The notes beneath the pieces are model-generated. The model had not been told where the DNA came from. It saw only the letters and a program-made list of their open reading frames with translations, and ran no database searches. This document shows, piece by piece, positions 7,543 through 14,670 of a DNA stretch of 30,702 nucleotides. The translations under genes and the position numbers were made by a program. The stretch covers positions 1 to 30,702 of the forward strand of contig JAFDHB010000021.1 in the NCBI GenBank assembly GCA_019308985.1. The letters are read 5' to 3'. The stretch is from Deltaproteobacteria bacterium (GTDB lineage Bacteria > Desulfobacterota > DSM-4660 > Desulfatiglandales > HGW-15). The stretch's first letter is position 1. Each line of letters starts with the position of its first letter.

Positions 7543-8304
7543 TCAGCCCTTGTCCATCAAGTTCTTGAGCCTGTCGCCGACTTCGAGCAGGTGATTCTCC
7601 ATTATTGTACGCGCCTTTGCCTTCTGTCTCCCCACTATAGCCTCCAGTAATTCCTCATGGTATTGAATAGAATTCTGAGATCTCAAGACACTTTCATTGT
7701 AAGAGGCAGGCTGATCTCCTCCCCTTGCATCAGGCGTCAACCGACTAAGGAGTGCTTGGACAGCCGCCACAATGGCACCCACCACTATGACGAATACGTG
7801 GTTGCCGGATGCCTGCGCCAGGAGGTTGTGAAACTGTATGTTTTCCATGACGGAAACCTCGTTTCTCTCGATTTTCGCTAGTGCCCTGGCAATATTTTTC
7901 TTGAGTTCCCTCACTTGGGCTTCCGTGATATTATCCACCACGTGATCCAGCACCACCTTTTCAATCTCTATGCGGGCGACGGTCAGCTCACCTATGGAAA
8001 TTCTTTGAAGCCGAAAGGCATCGAGGAAAAGATTGTTGATAGCGTTGAGGATAGTGTCTTTTATCAAGGGGCCACCTGTACCACCCTTTTGGACACTGAT
8101 GAAACCCGAAAGCTCTAGGATCCGTAATGCTTCCCGGACCGTCTGGCGGGATACATTGAACTGCCTGGCCAACTCTATCTCGGAGGGGAGGCGGTCGCCG
8201 GGCTTGAGCACACCTTCCAGGATCAGCTCCTTGATACTGGCGGAGACCTCCTCAAAGGTCCGTCTGGTCTTCACGGGGGTAAACAATTCTTTCAATTCAT
8301 TCAT
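7543..8304 (-). CDS. GntR family regulator, FadR/FCD subfamily
   Basis: A DNA-binding protein of 253 aa. The N-terminal winged helix shows the GntR signature: LKPGDRLPSEIELARQFNVS then RQTVREALRILELSGFISVQ and KGGTGGPLI as the wing. The rest is an all-helical FCD ligand domain, with the metal- or ligand-binding pattern E/D-x3-R-x3-E (ARIEIEKVVLDHV) and FHNLLAQASGNHVF. FCD regulators normally sense organic acids of the pathway they control. It heads the minus-strand operon and has its own promoter and palindrome upstream (8316-8364). No clear Shine-Dalgarno precedes the ATG, so the leader may be short. Confidence 0.92.
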   Translation of the reverse strand: MNELKELFTPVKTRRTFEEVSASIKELILEGVLKPGDRLPSEIELARQFNVSRQTVREALRILELSGFISVQKGGTGGPLIKDTILNAINNLFLDAFRLQRISIGELTVARIEIEKVVLDHVVDNITEAQVRELKKNIARALAKIERNEVSVMENIQFHNLLAQASGNHVFVIVVGAIVAAVQALLSRLTPDARGGDQPASYNESVLRSQNSIQYHEELLEAIVGRQKAKARTIMENHLLEVGDRLKNLMDKG

Positions 8305-8315
8305 GGGTAACTTGT

Positions 8316-8324
8316 GTCTGACAA
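8316..8324 (-). promoter_or_regulatory. Candidate GntR operator TGTCTGACA
   Basis: TGTC-T-GACA is a perfect 4-1-4 palindrome of the GTC-n-GAC kind bound by many FadR-subfamily regulators. A second TCTGACA half follows at 8325-8331. It lies just downstream of the predicted -10 of the minus-strand promoter and just upstream of the GntR start, the usual place for autorepression. Confidence 0.5.
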
Positions 8325-8334
8325 TCTGACATGA

Positions 8335-8364
8335 ACAATAACCACGTTAGTCTCCCAATGTCAA
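8335..8364 (-). promoter_or_regulatory. Predicted sigma-70-type promoter for the minus-strand operon
   Basis: On the minus strand a perfect -35 TTGACA (8364-8359) is followed after 18 nt by TATTGT (8340-8335), or after 17 nt by TTATTG. It points at the GntR gene at 8304 and abuts the TGTCTGACA palindrome. Predicted from sequence only. Confidence 0.5.
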
Positions 8365-8367
8365 CAC

Positions 8368-8472
8368 AAATTAGTCTTATGCCTCTCCTTGGATAGGCGC
8401 AGAGCACCTTGCCGAAAGGCCCAGCCCTAGCTGGCGGCATCCGGGTTTCCTGATCCGGCTGAGTAAATTAGT
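8368..8472. repeat. Hairpin-rich insert between 8-bp direct repeats
   Basis: AAATTAGT occurs at 8368-8375 and again at 8465-8472. Between them lie three compact hairpins: GCCGAAAGGC, CCAGCcctaGCTGG and a CCGG...CCGG stem. The GC-rich insert contrasts with AT-rich flanks and sits in the middle of the divergent promoter region. It looks like a small palindromic insertion with a target duplication, or else a structured leader RNA. It matches no riboswitch consensus I know. Confidence 0.45.
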
Positions 8473-8505
8473 GTGCCAGCCCCTGGCGTCCACAAAAAAT
8501 ACTCC

Positions 8506-8534
8506 TTGACATCCCTATCAAATTTTCCTAGCAA
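8506..8534 (+). promoter_or_regulatory. Possible promoter for the plus-strand operon
   Basis: TTGACA (8506-8511) is followed after 17 nt by TAGCAA (8529-8534), a poor -10 match. The predicted transcript would have a leader of about 185 nt containing the ACCAAT/ATTGGT palindromes. A weaker or closer promoter cannot be excluded. Confidence 0.35.
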
Positions 8535-8666
8535 TAGCAATAAAGTCTTAATGTAAGATCTTTAGACCTCCATCTGAAATTTGCCCTACTTCGCCCAGAT
8601 CAGCAAGCTAGAAGGCTGGAATGTGGCGAAGCTCAACACTCTGTTTCGCGAAACTATGCGTGTTTT

Positions 8667-8688
8667 CTACCAATTGGTAGGGACCAAT
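8667..8688 (+). promoter_or_regulatory. Overlapping palindromes, candidate GntR operator
   Basis: CTACCAATTGGTAG (8667-8680) is a perfect 14-bp palindrome. It overlaps ATTGGT-AGGG-ACCAAT (8673-8688), a 6-4-6 inverted repeat. TTGGT/ACCAA half sites are typical of FCD-GntR operators such as those of the UxuR type. The site lies 38 nt before the second GntR start, fitting autoregulation of the plus-strand operon. It differs from the TGTCTGACA site, so the two regulators probably have separate targets. Confidence 0.55.
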
Positions 8689-8725
8689 CACTCTTTCCTT
8701 TGGAAGCTAAGACAGGGACCTTGAA

Positions 8726-9427
8726 ATGGACAATCTTCTCCATGCCCTTAAGAGAAAACGTCTTTCCGAGGACATAACCGAACAACTCAAGAAGGCTATA
8801 TACGAGGGCAGTTACAGGCCGGGAGACAGATTGCCTTCGGAAAACGCCCTCGGCGAGATCTTCCAGGTAGGGAGACCGGTCGTGAGAGAGGCACTCAGGG
8901 CCTTGGAAAACTCCGGGCTGATATTCGTAAGGCCAGGAGCAGGAGGCGGCGCATTCGTCAAAAAGATAGGGTCCGGGACCCTTTCTCAGGCCCTCGAGGG
9001 GATCGTGCGGTTGGACAACATCTCCATGGAAGAACTGACCGAAGCACGCCTGGCCGTTGAGACGGCAATTTTGCCCCTGGCCATGAAGGGTATGACAAGC
9101 AAAGATATTGAATCCCTCGAGGAAAACATCCGGGAAGCCAGAAGGTGTCTTGATGAAGGCATACACGAACCCAAGAACTTGAAGTTTCATATCCTCCTGG
9201 CCAGGGCATCTCACAATGCCCTGCTCATCAAAATCTGTGAAGCCCTCCTCAAAGTGATGGCCAGACTGCTGGAGGCCTATGATTACAGCTATGAGCGCAA
9301 GAAGACAATCCTCCAGGAACATGAAGAATTGCTGGCCCTGATCAAGAGCAATGATTTCGAGGCCCTGAGAAGGGCCTTGGAAAAGCATATCAGGGACACC
9401 AACAGACTTTTCGATGTGGGCCGATGA
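8726..9427 (+). CDS. GntR family regulator, FadR/FCD subfamily (heads the TRAP-LeuCD operon)
   Basis: A protein of 233 aa. The winged helix shows YRPGDRLPSENALGEIFQVG, RPVVREALRALENSGLIFVR and the wing PGAGGGAFV. The FCD domain follows, with EARLAVETAILPLA and LKFHILLARASHNALLIKI. It is more like the broken regulator at 20839 (both carry GGGAFV wings and LTEAR/MTEAR-type FCD starts) than the divergent one at 7543. It is 61 nt upstream of the DctP gene in the same direction, so it may be cotranscribed and respond to the imported acid. Palindromes at 8667-8688 are its likely operator (inference). Confidence 0.92.
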   Translation: MDNLLHALKRKRLSEDITEQLKKAIYEGSYRPGDRLPSENALGEIFQVGRPVVREALRALENSGLIFVRPGAGGGAFVKKIGSGTLSQALEGIVRLDNISMEELTEARLAVETAILPLAMKGMTSKDIESLEENIREARRCLDEGIHEPKNLKFHILLARASHNALLIKICEALLKVMARLLEAYDYSYERKKTILQEHEELLALIKSNDFEALRRALEKHIRDTNRLFDVGR

Positions 9428-9488
9428 ATTTCCTATCGGCCTGGGATCAAATCAAAACTTCAAACCGGGAAAGGAGGAATAACCAGCA

Positions 9489-10505
9489 ATGAAAAAGTCA
9501 GCGATAATCCTTTTAACCCTTTTCGTGGCCTTTTCCCTAGTATTCGCGATCGACCTCCATCCGTCCTATGGGGCCAAGAAGATCTCCATCAAATTGACTA
9601 CCATACAAATGCCCAAACAACAGATGGGCAGGGCCGCCCTAAAGCTCGGCAAGGTGGTCAACAGGGAACTGGGTGATCGAGTTCAAATGAAGGTCTATAC
9701 CTCCGCCCAGCTTTACAGGGGAAAGGAAGAGATGGAAGCCCTGATCCGGGGAGAAATCCAGATGGCCTTTGTTATCGGCTCGCGCCTGGAGACGATAGAT
9801 CCGGCCCTTCAATGCTTCAAGCTCCCATACCTGTTTCCAAACGTAGACATCGCTTACAGGGTCTTGGGCGGGCCCCTTGGAAAGGATCTTTTTAAAATGC
9901 TACCTCCCAGGAATCTCCAGTTCCTGGGAATCGTCCACGCGGGGAACGTGGTCTTCTCAAATGCCAAGCGACCCCTCTTGTGGCCCGAGGACTTCAAGGG
10001 TCTCAAGATTCGCTCCTATGGACGCATGGGGAAAGACACCGCGGCATTCCTCGGTGCCACCGCCGTGGTTACACCCTCTTCGGAGACCTTCAGTGCCCTC
10101 CAGACCGGAGTCATTGATGGTGTCATGACACCCAACTCCGTGTACCTCTTGCGCAAGTACAACACCATCCAGAAGTACGTGACCGACGGGGGCCTGGTAA
10201 ATTTTACAAACAGCGTTCTCCTTGCGAACCTCAAGTTCTGGAACGGTCTTCCACCGGACGTCCGGACAAAGCTGAAAGGCATGGTGGACGGGCTGATCGC
10301 AGAAATGAGGGCGGAAATGAAAGCCGACAACGAGGCGATCTTTGACCGCATCAAGGCCTCCGGGAACGAGGTTTACCGCCTGACCCCCGAGCAGGTGGCC
10401 GCATGGAAGAAGGCCCTTCAAGCCTTATATGACAAGTATGGTCCGGAGATCGGCAAGGATCTGATTGAAAGACTTGAAAGAGAAATCGCAAGACTTTCCC
10501 CTTAA
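9489..10505 (+). CDS. TRAP transporter substrate-binding protein, DctP family
   Basis: A secreted protein of 338 aa with a clear signal peptide (KKSAIILLTLFVAFSLVFAI). DctP family stretches: VQMKVYTSAQLYRGKEEMEA, the LKIRSYGRMGKDTAAFLGA region around the conserved carboxylate-binding Arg, and the hinge region SSETFSALQTGVIDGVMTPN. It captures an organic acid in the periplasm for the DctQM protein encoded next. The ATG is preceded by AAAGGAGGAA about 11 nt upstream. This is a different binding-protein family from the TAXI protein at 3278, so the window encodes two unrelated TRAP import systems. Confidence 0.94.
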   Translation: MKKSAIILLTLFVAFSLVFAIDLHPSYGAKKISIKLTTIQMPKQQMGRAALKLGKVVNRELGDRVQMKVYTSAQLYRGKEEMEALIRGEIQMAFVIGSRLETIDPALQCFKLPYLFPNVDIAYRVLGGPLGKDLFKMLPPRNLQFLGIVHAGNVVFSNAKRPLLWPEDFKGLKIRSYGRMGKDTAAFLGATAVVTPSSETFSALQTGVIDGVMTPNSVYLLRKYNTIQKYVTDGGLVNFTNSVLLANLKFWNGLPPDVRTKLKGMVDGLIAEMRAEMKADNEAIFDRIKASGNEVYRLTPEQVAAWKKALQALYDKYGPEIGKDLIERLEREIARLSP

Positions 10506-10510
10506 TAACA

Positions 10511-10550
10511 GAACCAGTGGTGCGCTGTTGAATCAGTACACCGCTGGTTC
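10511..10550 (+). other. Intercistronic hairpin between the DctP and DctQM genes
   Basis: GAACCAGTGGTG (10511-10522) pairs with CACCGCTGGTTC (10539-10550), 12 pairs including one G-U, around a 16-nt loop. It starts 6 nt after the DctP stop and no U-run follows. As in the TAXI operon, a hairpin separates the binding protein from the permease, which fits 3'-end protection of the binding-protein mRNA. Confidence 0.6.
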
Positions 10551-10567
10551 GATGCAAGACAGGTCAT

Positions 10568-12409
10568 ATGGTGCATCCCAAAAGGCTTATTGAAAAGTGG
10601 GATTTCATCGAGGGAAAGATCTGTGCCATTCTCCTCGGTGTATCCGTGAGCCTCGCCTTTTATGAGGTCATATCCCGCTATTTCTTCCATTTCTCTATTG
10701 ACTGGGCGGAAGAGATCACCCTCTATGCCATCGCCTGGATGACCATGTTCGGGTCCAGCAAGTTGATAAAGGAAGATGAACATGTAAGAGTGACCATTCT
10801 TCCGGCGATACTGAGCAGTGAAAGACGCAGCATACTGGAGTTCTTGAACGCCCTCGTATCTCTCGTATTCTCCCTGGTGGTTACCTATTCCGGGATCTTG
10901 CAGGTAAAGAGCTCCTTTGCTTCCGGCATTATCTCAGAGAGCTCGCTGAGGATACCCCACTGGATCCTGTATCTGGTGATGCCTATTGGCGGGGCACTGT
11001 TTTCTCTTCGACTGGTCGAGCGGATAGGAGGGTCGTGGAATCGGATCAACCTGGGAAAACTGGCGACTGATCCCCTATTCTTCGCTTATGTCTTTTTCGG
11101 CATGAGCCTCTGGTTCCTGTTCAGGATAGATTTTGATCCTTCATTCATCCTTGCCTTTGGTCTCCTTGTACTCCTCATCCTGGGTGTACCCATAGGCTTT
11201 GCCCTGGGGTTCGTGTCCTTGAACGTCCTTTACTTTGTGGATCTCCTCCCCATTACCGGGGTAGCACCCAAGATGTTCGAAAGCATTACGAAATTCTCCT
11301 ACCTGGCCATACCCTTCTTCATCCTGAGCGGGACATTCATGACCAAGGGAGGGATCGCACGGCCACTTCTCAACTTTGCCGATGAATTGCTCAAATGGAT
11401 CAGGGGAGGCTTCGCCATTGCGGTGATGTTCGCATGCCTTATTTTCTCGGCCCTTTCCGGGGCAAGTGCGGCCATTGCAGCGGCCCTCGGCATTATGGCG
11501 GTCCCCGTCATGATGGAGAAGGGTTACCCGAAACGCCTCAATCTTGGTATCCTTTCCGCCGGTGGGACCCTTGGCGTCCTGATCCCTCCCAGTACCATCC
11601 TTATACTCTACGGCGCCATCAGCGGAGAATCCATCGCTGACCTCTTCAAGGCGGGGATATTGCCAGGTATCATTATCGGCCTGGCCCTCTGTGTGTTGAT
11701 CTATATCATCTGTAGAATCAAGGGATACGGCCAGGCAAGCGGTCAAGAGAAATTCAATTTCGGCAACCTGGGCAGGAGCTTCCTTAAGGCCTTCTGGGCC
11801 CTGCTCATGCCTGTCATCATCCTGGGAGGTATATACTCCGGCTTTTTCACGCCCACGGAAGCGGCAGCAGTGGCGGTCTTCTATGCCGTTGTGGTCTGCA
11901 GCCTGACCTATTCCAGAATCGGTCTCAGAGATATCTTCTCCGTACTCGAAGAATCCACCAAGGTCAATTGCCTCATCTATTTTATCATCATGGGGAGTAC
12001 CCTTTTCAGCTTTCTGGTCACCATGGAGCAGCTTTCAAACCGAATCCTTGACCTCGTGATAGGCCTTAACATGGATACCTGGCTCTTCCTGCTGATCGTA
12101 AACATAACCATATTCTTTATGGGTTGCTTTTTGGGGCCGGGCGCCATTCTCCTGATGGTGGTTCCGATACTCTACCCCATGTTGGCAGACTTGAATATCA
12201 ATCCAATTCATTTCGGGATTCTGCTCACCATCAACATGGAGCTGGCTTTCATAACACCCCCCTTTGGCATGAACCTCTTTGTCTTGAGCGCTGTGTGCAA
12301 TGAACCCATAGTGGAGGTGGTAAAGGGACACATACCCTTTCTCATCCTCCTGTTCGGAGCACTGCTTATCATAACCTACTTGCCCGGAATAAGCCTTGTC
12401 TTTCTTTAG
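10568..12409 (+). CDS. TRAP transporter permease, DctQ-DctM fusion
   Basis: A membrane protein of 613 aa. Residues about 1-165 are the 4-TM DctQ part (AFYEVISRYFFHFSIDWAEE, DEHVRV). The DctM part follows, with FFILSGTFMTKGGIARPLLN, SGASAAIAAALGIMAVPVMM, GILSAGGTLGVLIPPSTILI and FITPPFGMNLFVLSAV. DctQ and DctM are usually separate in DctP-type systems; the fusion is known but less common. It should carry out sodium-coupled import of the DctP ligand. The ATG has only a weak AGGTC upstream, so a start shift of one codon to GTG 10571 is possible. Confidence 0.93.
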   Translation: MVHPKRLIEKWDFIEGKICAILLGVSVSLAFYEVISRYFFHFSIDWAEEITLYAIAWMTMFGSSKLIKEDEHVRVTILPAILSSERRSILEFLNALVSLVFSLVVTYSGILQVKSSFASGIISESSLRIPHWILYLVMPIGGALFSLRLVERIGGSWNRINLGKLATDPLFFAYVFFGMSLWFLFRIDFDPSFILAFGLLVLLILGVPIGFALGFVSLNVLYFVDLLPITGVAPKMFESITKFSYLAIPFFILSGTFMTKGGIARPLLNFADELLKWIRGGFAIAVMFACLIFSALSGASAAIAAALGIMAVPVMMEKGYPKRLNLGILSAGGTLGVLIPPSTILILYGAISGESIADLFKAGILPGIIIGLALCVLIYIICRIKGYGQASGQEKFNFGNLGRSFLKAFWALLMPVIILGGIYSGFFTPTEAAAVAVFYAVVVCSLTYSRIGLRDIFSVLEESTKVNCLIYFIIMGSTLFSFLVTMEQLSNRILDLVIGLNMDTWLFLLIVNITIFFMGCFLGPGAILLMVVPILYPMLADLNINPIHFGILLTINMELAFITPPFGMNLFVLSAVCNEPIVEVVKGHIPFLILLFGALLIITYLPGISLVFL

Positions 12410-12423
12410 GAGGAGCACATCTT

Positions 12424-13680
12424 ATGGGATTTACGGCAATAGAAAAAATACTCATGAATCACTCAGTTACGCCCCTTGAAACAATCTCCCCGGGTGACTT
12501 CGTCACCGCAAGGATCGACTATGCCGGGCTCCATGAAGGGGTTGACGCGCGCAAGTTCGAACAATTCAATGAGCTGGGAGAAATGACCGGGGTCTTTGAC
12601 AGGGAGAAGGTCGGGATCTTCCTCAGTCACCATTTTTGCACTGCCCATAGCGATGAACTGGCCCAAAACCAGAAGGAAACCAGGGAGTGGGCTCATAAAC
12701 TGGGATTGAAGGTATTTGACTTCGGCTCCGGAATAGCACACATCATTATCATGGAGCAGGGATATGCATATCCCGGGGCCCTCTGCCTGTTCGGAGATTC
12801 CCATGCGAACGCTTACGGCGCGGTGGGCGCCATGGGGACCCAGTGCGGGCTCGAGATGCTCGAGGTCTTCCTGACAGGCACCCTCTGGTTCCGGGTCCCT
12901 GAAACCCACATGTACATGATAGAAGGGAAGACTCGGGACGGCGTTTACCCTAGAGATGTCATTCAGCATATAGTCGCTGATGCAGGCATGGATGCATCGG
13001 TTTACAAGGCCATTGAATGGGAAGGCCCTTACATACATTCCCTGCCCGTACCCCTGAGGTTCCCTTTCACACTGATGTCCACGGAGCTTGGAGCAAAATG
13101 CTCATTTATCGAGCCTGATGACATTACACTGGAATACCTCGAGGGGCGGGTGAAAAAGCCCTTCGAAGTAGTAAAGAGTGATCCTGATGCGGCAATTGAA
13201 CGGATTTTCAGATTCGACGTGTCGGACCTGGAACCCCAAGTAGCTGCGCCGTCTTCACCGGACAATACAAAGCCCATCTCGGAAGTCTTGGGGGAGAAGA
13301 TAGACCAGGTCTGCATCGGAACCTGCACCGGGGGGAGCATTTACGATTTCAGGGAAGCAGCCAAGATCTTGAAGGGAAGGAAGGTTAAGGCAAGAACCCT
13401 GATCATCCCTTCAACCCGCGAGGTCCTGGAAGCATGCACGCGAGAAGGTCTCATGGAGATCTTCGTAGAGAGCGGGTGTGACATTTTTCCTGCCTATTGC
13501 GGCACATGTCAGACCTTCAGTGTCGGACACCTGGCCCCAGGCGAGGCCCAGATGCACCCTGGACCAAGGAACTGGCCCGGCAGGACCGCCGAAGGATCCT
13601 TTACCTATTTGGCATCACCGGCCACCTGCGCAGCCACGGCAGTCGAAGGCAAGATCGCGGACCCAAGGAGATATCTCTGA
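12424..13680 (+). CDS. Aconitase-family large subunit (LeuC-like), divergent pair 1
   Basis: A [4Fe-4S] hydro-lyase/isomerase large subunit of 418 aa, the length of archaeal-type LeuC/homoaconitase. Cluster ligands are present: C301 (GTCTGG), C359 and C362 (YCGTC). Two normally invariant motifs are altered: GDSHANAYGA where the family has DSHT-T-GA, and GTCTGG in place of SCTNGR. Because these border the active site, the substrate probably differs from isopropylmalate. GGAGGAG lies 8 nt upstream and the TRAP stop is 14 nt away. Its small subunit is encoded next. Likely reaction: reversible dehydration of a 2- or 3-hydroxy polycarboxylate. Confidence 0.9.
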   Translation: MGFTAIEKILMNHSVTPLETISPGDFVTARIDYAGLHEGVDARKFEQFNELGEMTGVFDREKVGIFLSHHFCTAHSDELAQNQKETREWAHKLGLKVFDFGSGIAHIIIMEQGYAYPGALCLFGDSHANAYGAVGAMGTQCGLEMLEVFLTGTLWFRVPETHMYMIEGKTRDGVYPRDVIQHIVADAGMDASVYKAIEWEGPYIHSLPVPLRFPFTLMSTELGAKCSFIEPDDITLEYLEGRVKKPFEVVKSDPDAAIERIFRFDVSDLEPQVAAPSSPDNTKPISEVLGEKIDQVCIGTCTGGSIYDFREAAKILKGRKVKARTLIIPSTREVLEACTREGLMEIFVESGCDIFPAYCGTCQTFSVGHLAPGEAQMHPGPRNWPGRTAEGSFTYLASPATCAATAVEGKIADPRRYL

Positions 13681-13714
13681 GAAGATAGGGGAACCAAGCA
13701 CCGGCGGAGGATAT

Positions 13715-14236
13715 ATGGTTATGAATGGCGAATGGATCGTCGAAGGAAACGTCTGGAAAGTCGGAGACAATGTCAACACCGAGAGCATTACTCCAAGTAA
13801 ATGGCTCCATGCCGGCCATGACCTGCTCATGGAGCATATAGGTGAGTTACTCATACCGGAATTTCCAAGAAAGGTAAAGGAGGGTGACATCTGGGTCGGC
13901 GGAACCAACCTTGGGTGCTCCTCATCAAGAAATGCACCGCTCTTCCTCAAGGACAAGGGGATCGGTGCCATAGTGTGTAACAGTGCATCGAGGATATTCT
14001 ACAGGAATTCCATCAACTCCGGGCTACCCATATTCAGCATTGGAGAGGAGGCTGATAAGATGAAGATGGGCGACCGGCTGAGGATCAATGTAAGGACGGG
14101 CAGTATCCAAAACCTGACCACGGGGGAGAGCTGCCAGGCCAAACCTTTCCCGGATTTCATCATGGCCATCCTTGAGGCAGGAGGGATCGGCCCCCATATA
14201 CTGGGCAGGAAGGGAGAGTATGAGCTCCTCAAGTAG
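13715..14236 (+). CDS. Aconitase-family small subunit (LeuD-like), partner of pair 1
   Basis: The swivel-domain subunit (173 aa) of a two-part dehydratase. VWKVGDNVNTESITPSKWLH matches the family's G-D-N-V-N/D-T-x-x-I-T-P opening, and GCSSSRNAPLFLKDKGIGAI is the catalytic Ser-Arg loop. Standard LeuD has GCGSSRE; here it is GCSSSRN, so Ser and Arg are kept but the following Glu is Asn. This matches the altered motifs in its LeuC partner. The frame is open from 13478 inside LeuC, but the real start is ATG 13715 or 13721, just after CGGAGG at 13705-13710. No other leucine-pathway gene is nearby. Confidence 0.9.
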   Translation: MVMNGEWIVEGNVWKVGDNVNTESITPSKWLHAGHDLLMEHIGELLIPEFPRKVKEGDIWVGGTNLGCSSSRNAPLFLKDKGIGAIVCNSASRIFYRNSINSGLPIFSIGEEADKMKMGDRLRINVRTGSIQNLTTGESCQAKPFPDFIMAILEAGGIGPHILGRKGEYELLK

Positions 14237-14259
14237 ATTAGCGGGGCTCGGTCACGGAA

Positions 14260-14442
14260 TAGTGAGCAGTAAGCAGTGAGCAGTAAGCAGCGGAAGAGAC
14301 GACCGACGACCGCAGAAGTAAGAAATAGCAGTCACTTGTAACTCGTCACTCGTATCTCGTGACTCCTTGTAGGAGCAACATTTTGTTGCGATCCAGGGAA
14401 TGTTTGAGGTTGGAGGTCTGAGGTCAGAGGCGAGAGATAAGA
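14260..14442 (+). repeat. Mosaic of dispersed repeats, including copy 2 of the 203-280 family
   Basis: First come short alternating units (AGTGAGCAGTAAGC, 14260-14291). After an ACCGACGACC and TCACTTGTAACTCGTCACTC stretch, 14364-14442 matches the reverse complement of 203-280: GGAGCAACATTTTGTTGC, GCGATCCAGGGAATGTTTGA and GAGGTCTGAGG units. The left end of the window also has mirror forms of the first parts (ACTTACTGCTCACTT near 163, GGTCGTCCGTCACTTGTCAC near 382). No gene is seen. Confidence 0.78.
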
Positions 14443-14468
14443 GCAGAACGACAGAAGACCGTGGACTT

Positions 14469-14647
14469 TTGGCACGGATTACACAGATTTCACGGATCGG
14501 TTTGAGACAGCGGAAGACAGGGGCCCGAGCGGAGCGCCCGTGACCACCGCTCACTTCCAGATTGCTATGGCCGTGTTATGCAGCGGTGATTCGGATGCCC
14601 GAATCCCGCTGCTGAAAAACCTGTGCAATCCGTGTAATCCGTGCCAA
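14469..14647. mobile_element. MITE-like element with 21-bp terminal inverted repeats
   Basis: The ends 14469-14489 and 14627-14647 are inverted copies matching at 20 of 21 positions; both contain TTGGCACGGATTACAC. The 179-bp body has no open frame of note but carries a strong hairpin at 14580-14612 (GCAGCGG-t-GATTCGG against CCGAATC-CCGCTGC). Short non-coding elements with such ends occur in many environmental genomes. No clear target duplication was found. It stands between the LeuCD pair 1 and M24 genes, so it may bring a promoter or terminator into the cluster. The right end lies 24 nt before the next start codon. Confidence 0.7.
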
Positions 14648-14670
14648 AGACAACAAACGGGCGAAAGGAA

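Noticed and set aside
8376..8464. Riboswitch (c-di-GMP or cobalamin type) in the divergent region
   Set aside because: The hairpins lack the conserved loops of these classes on either strand; reported as a structured insert instead.
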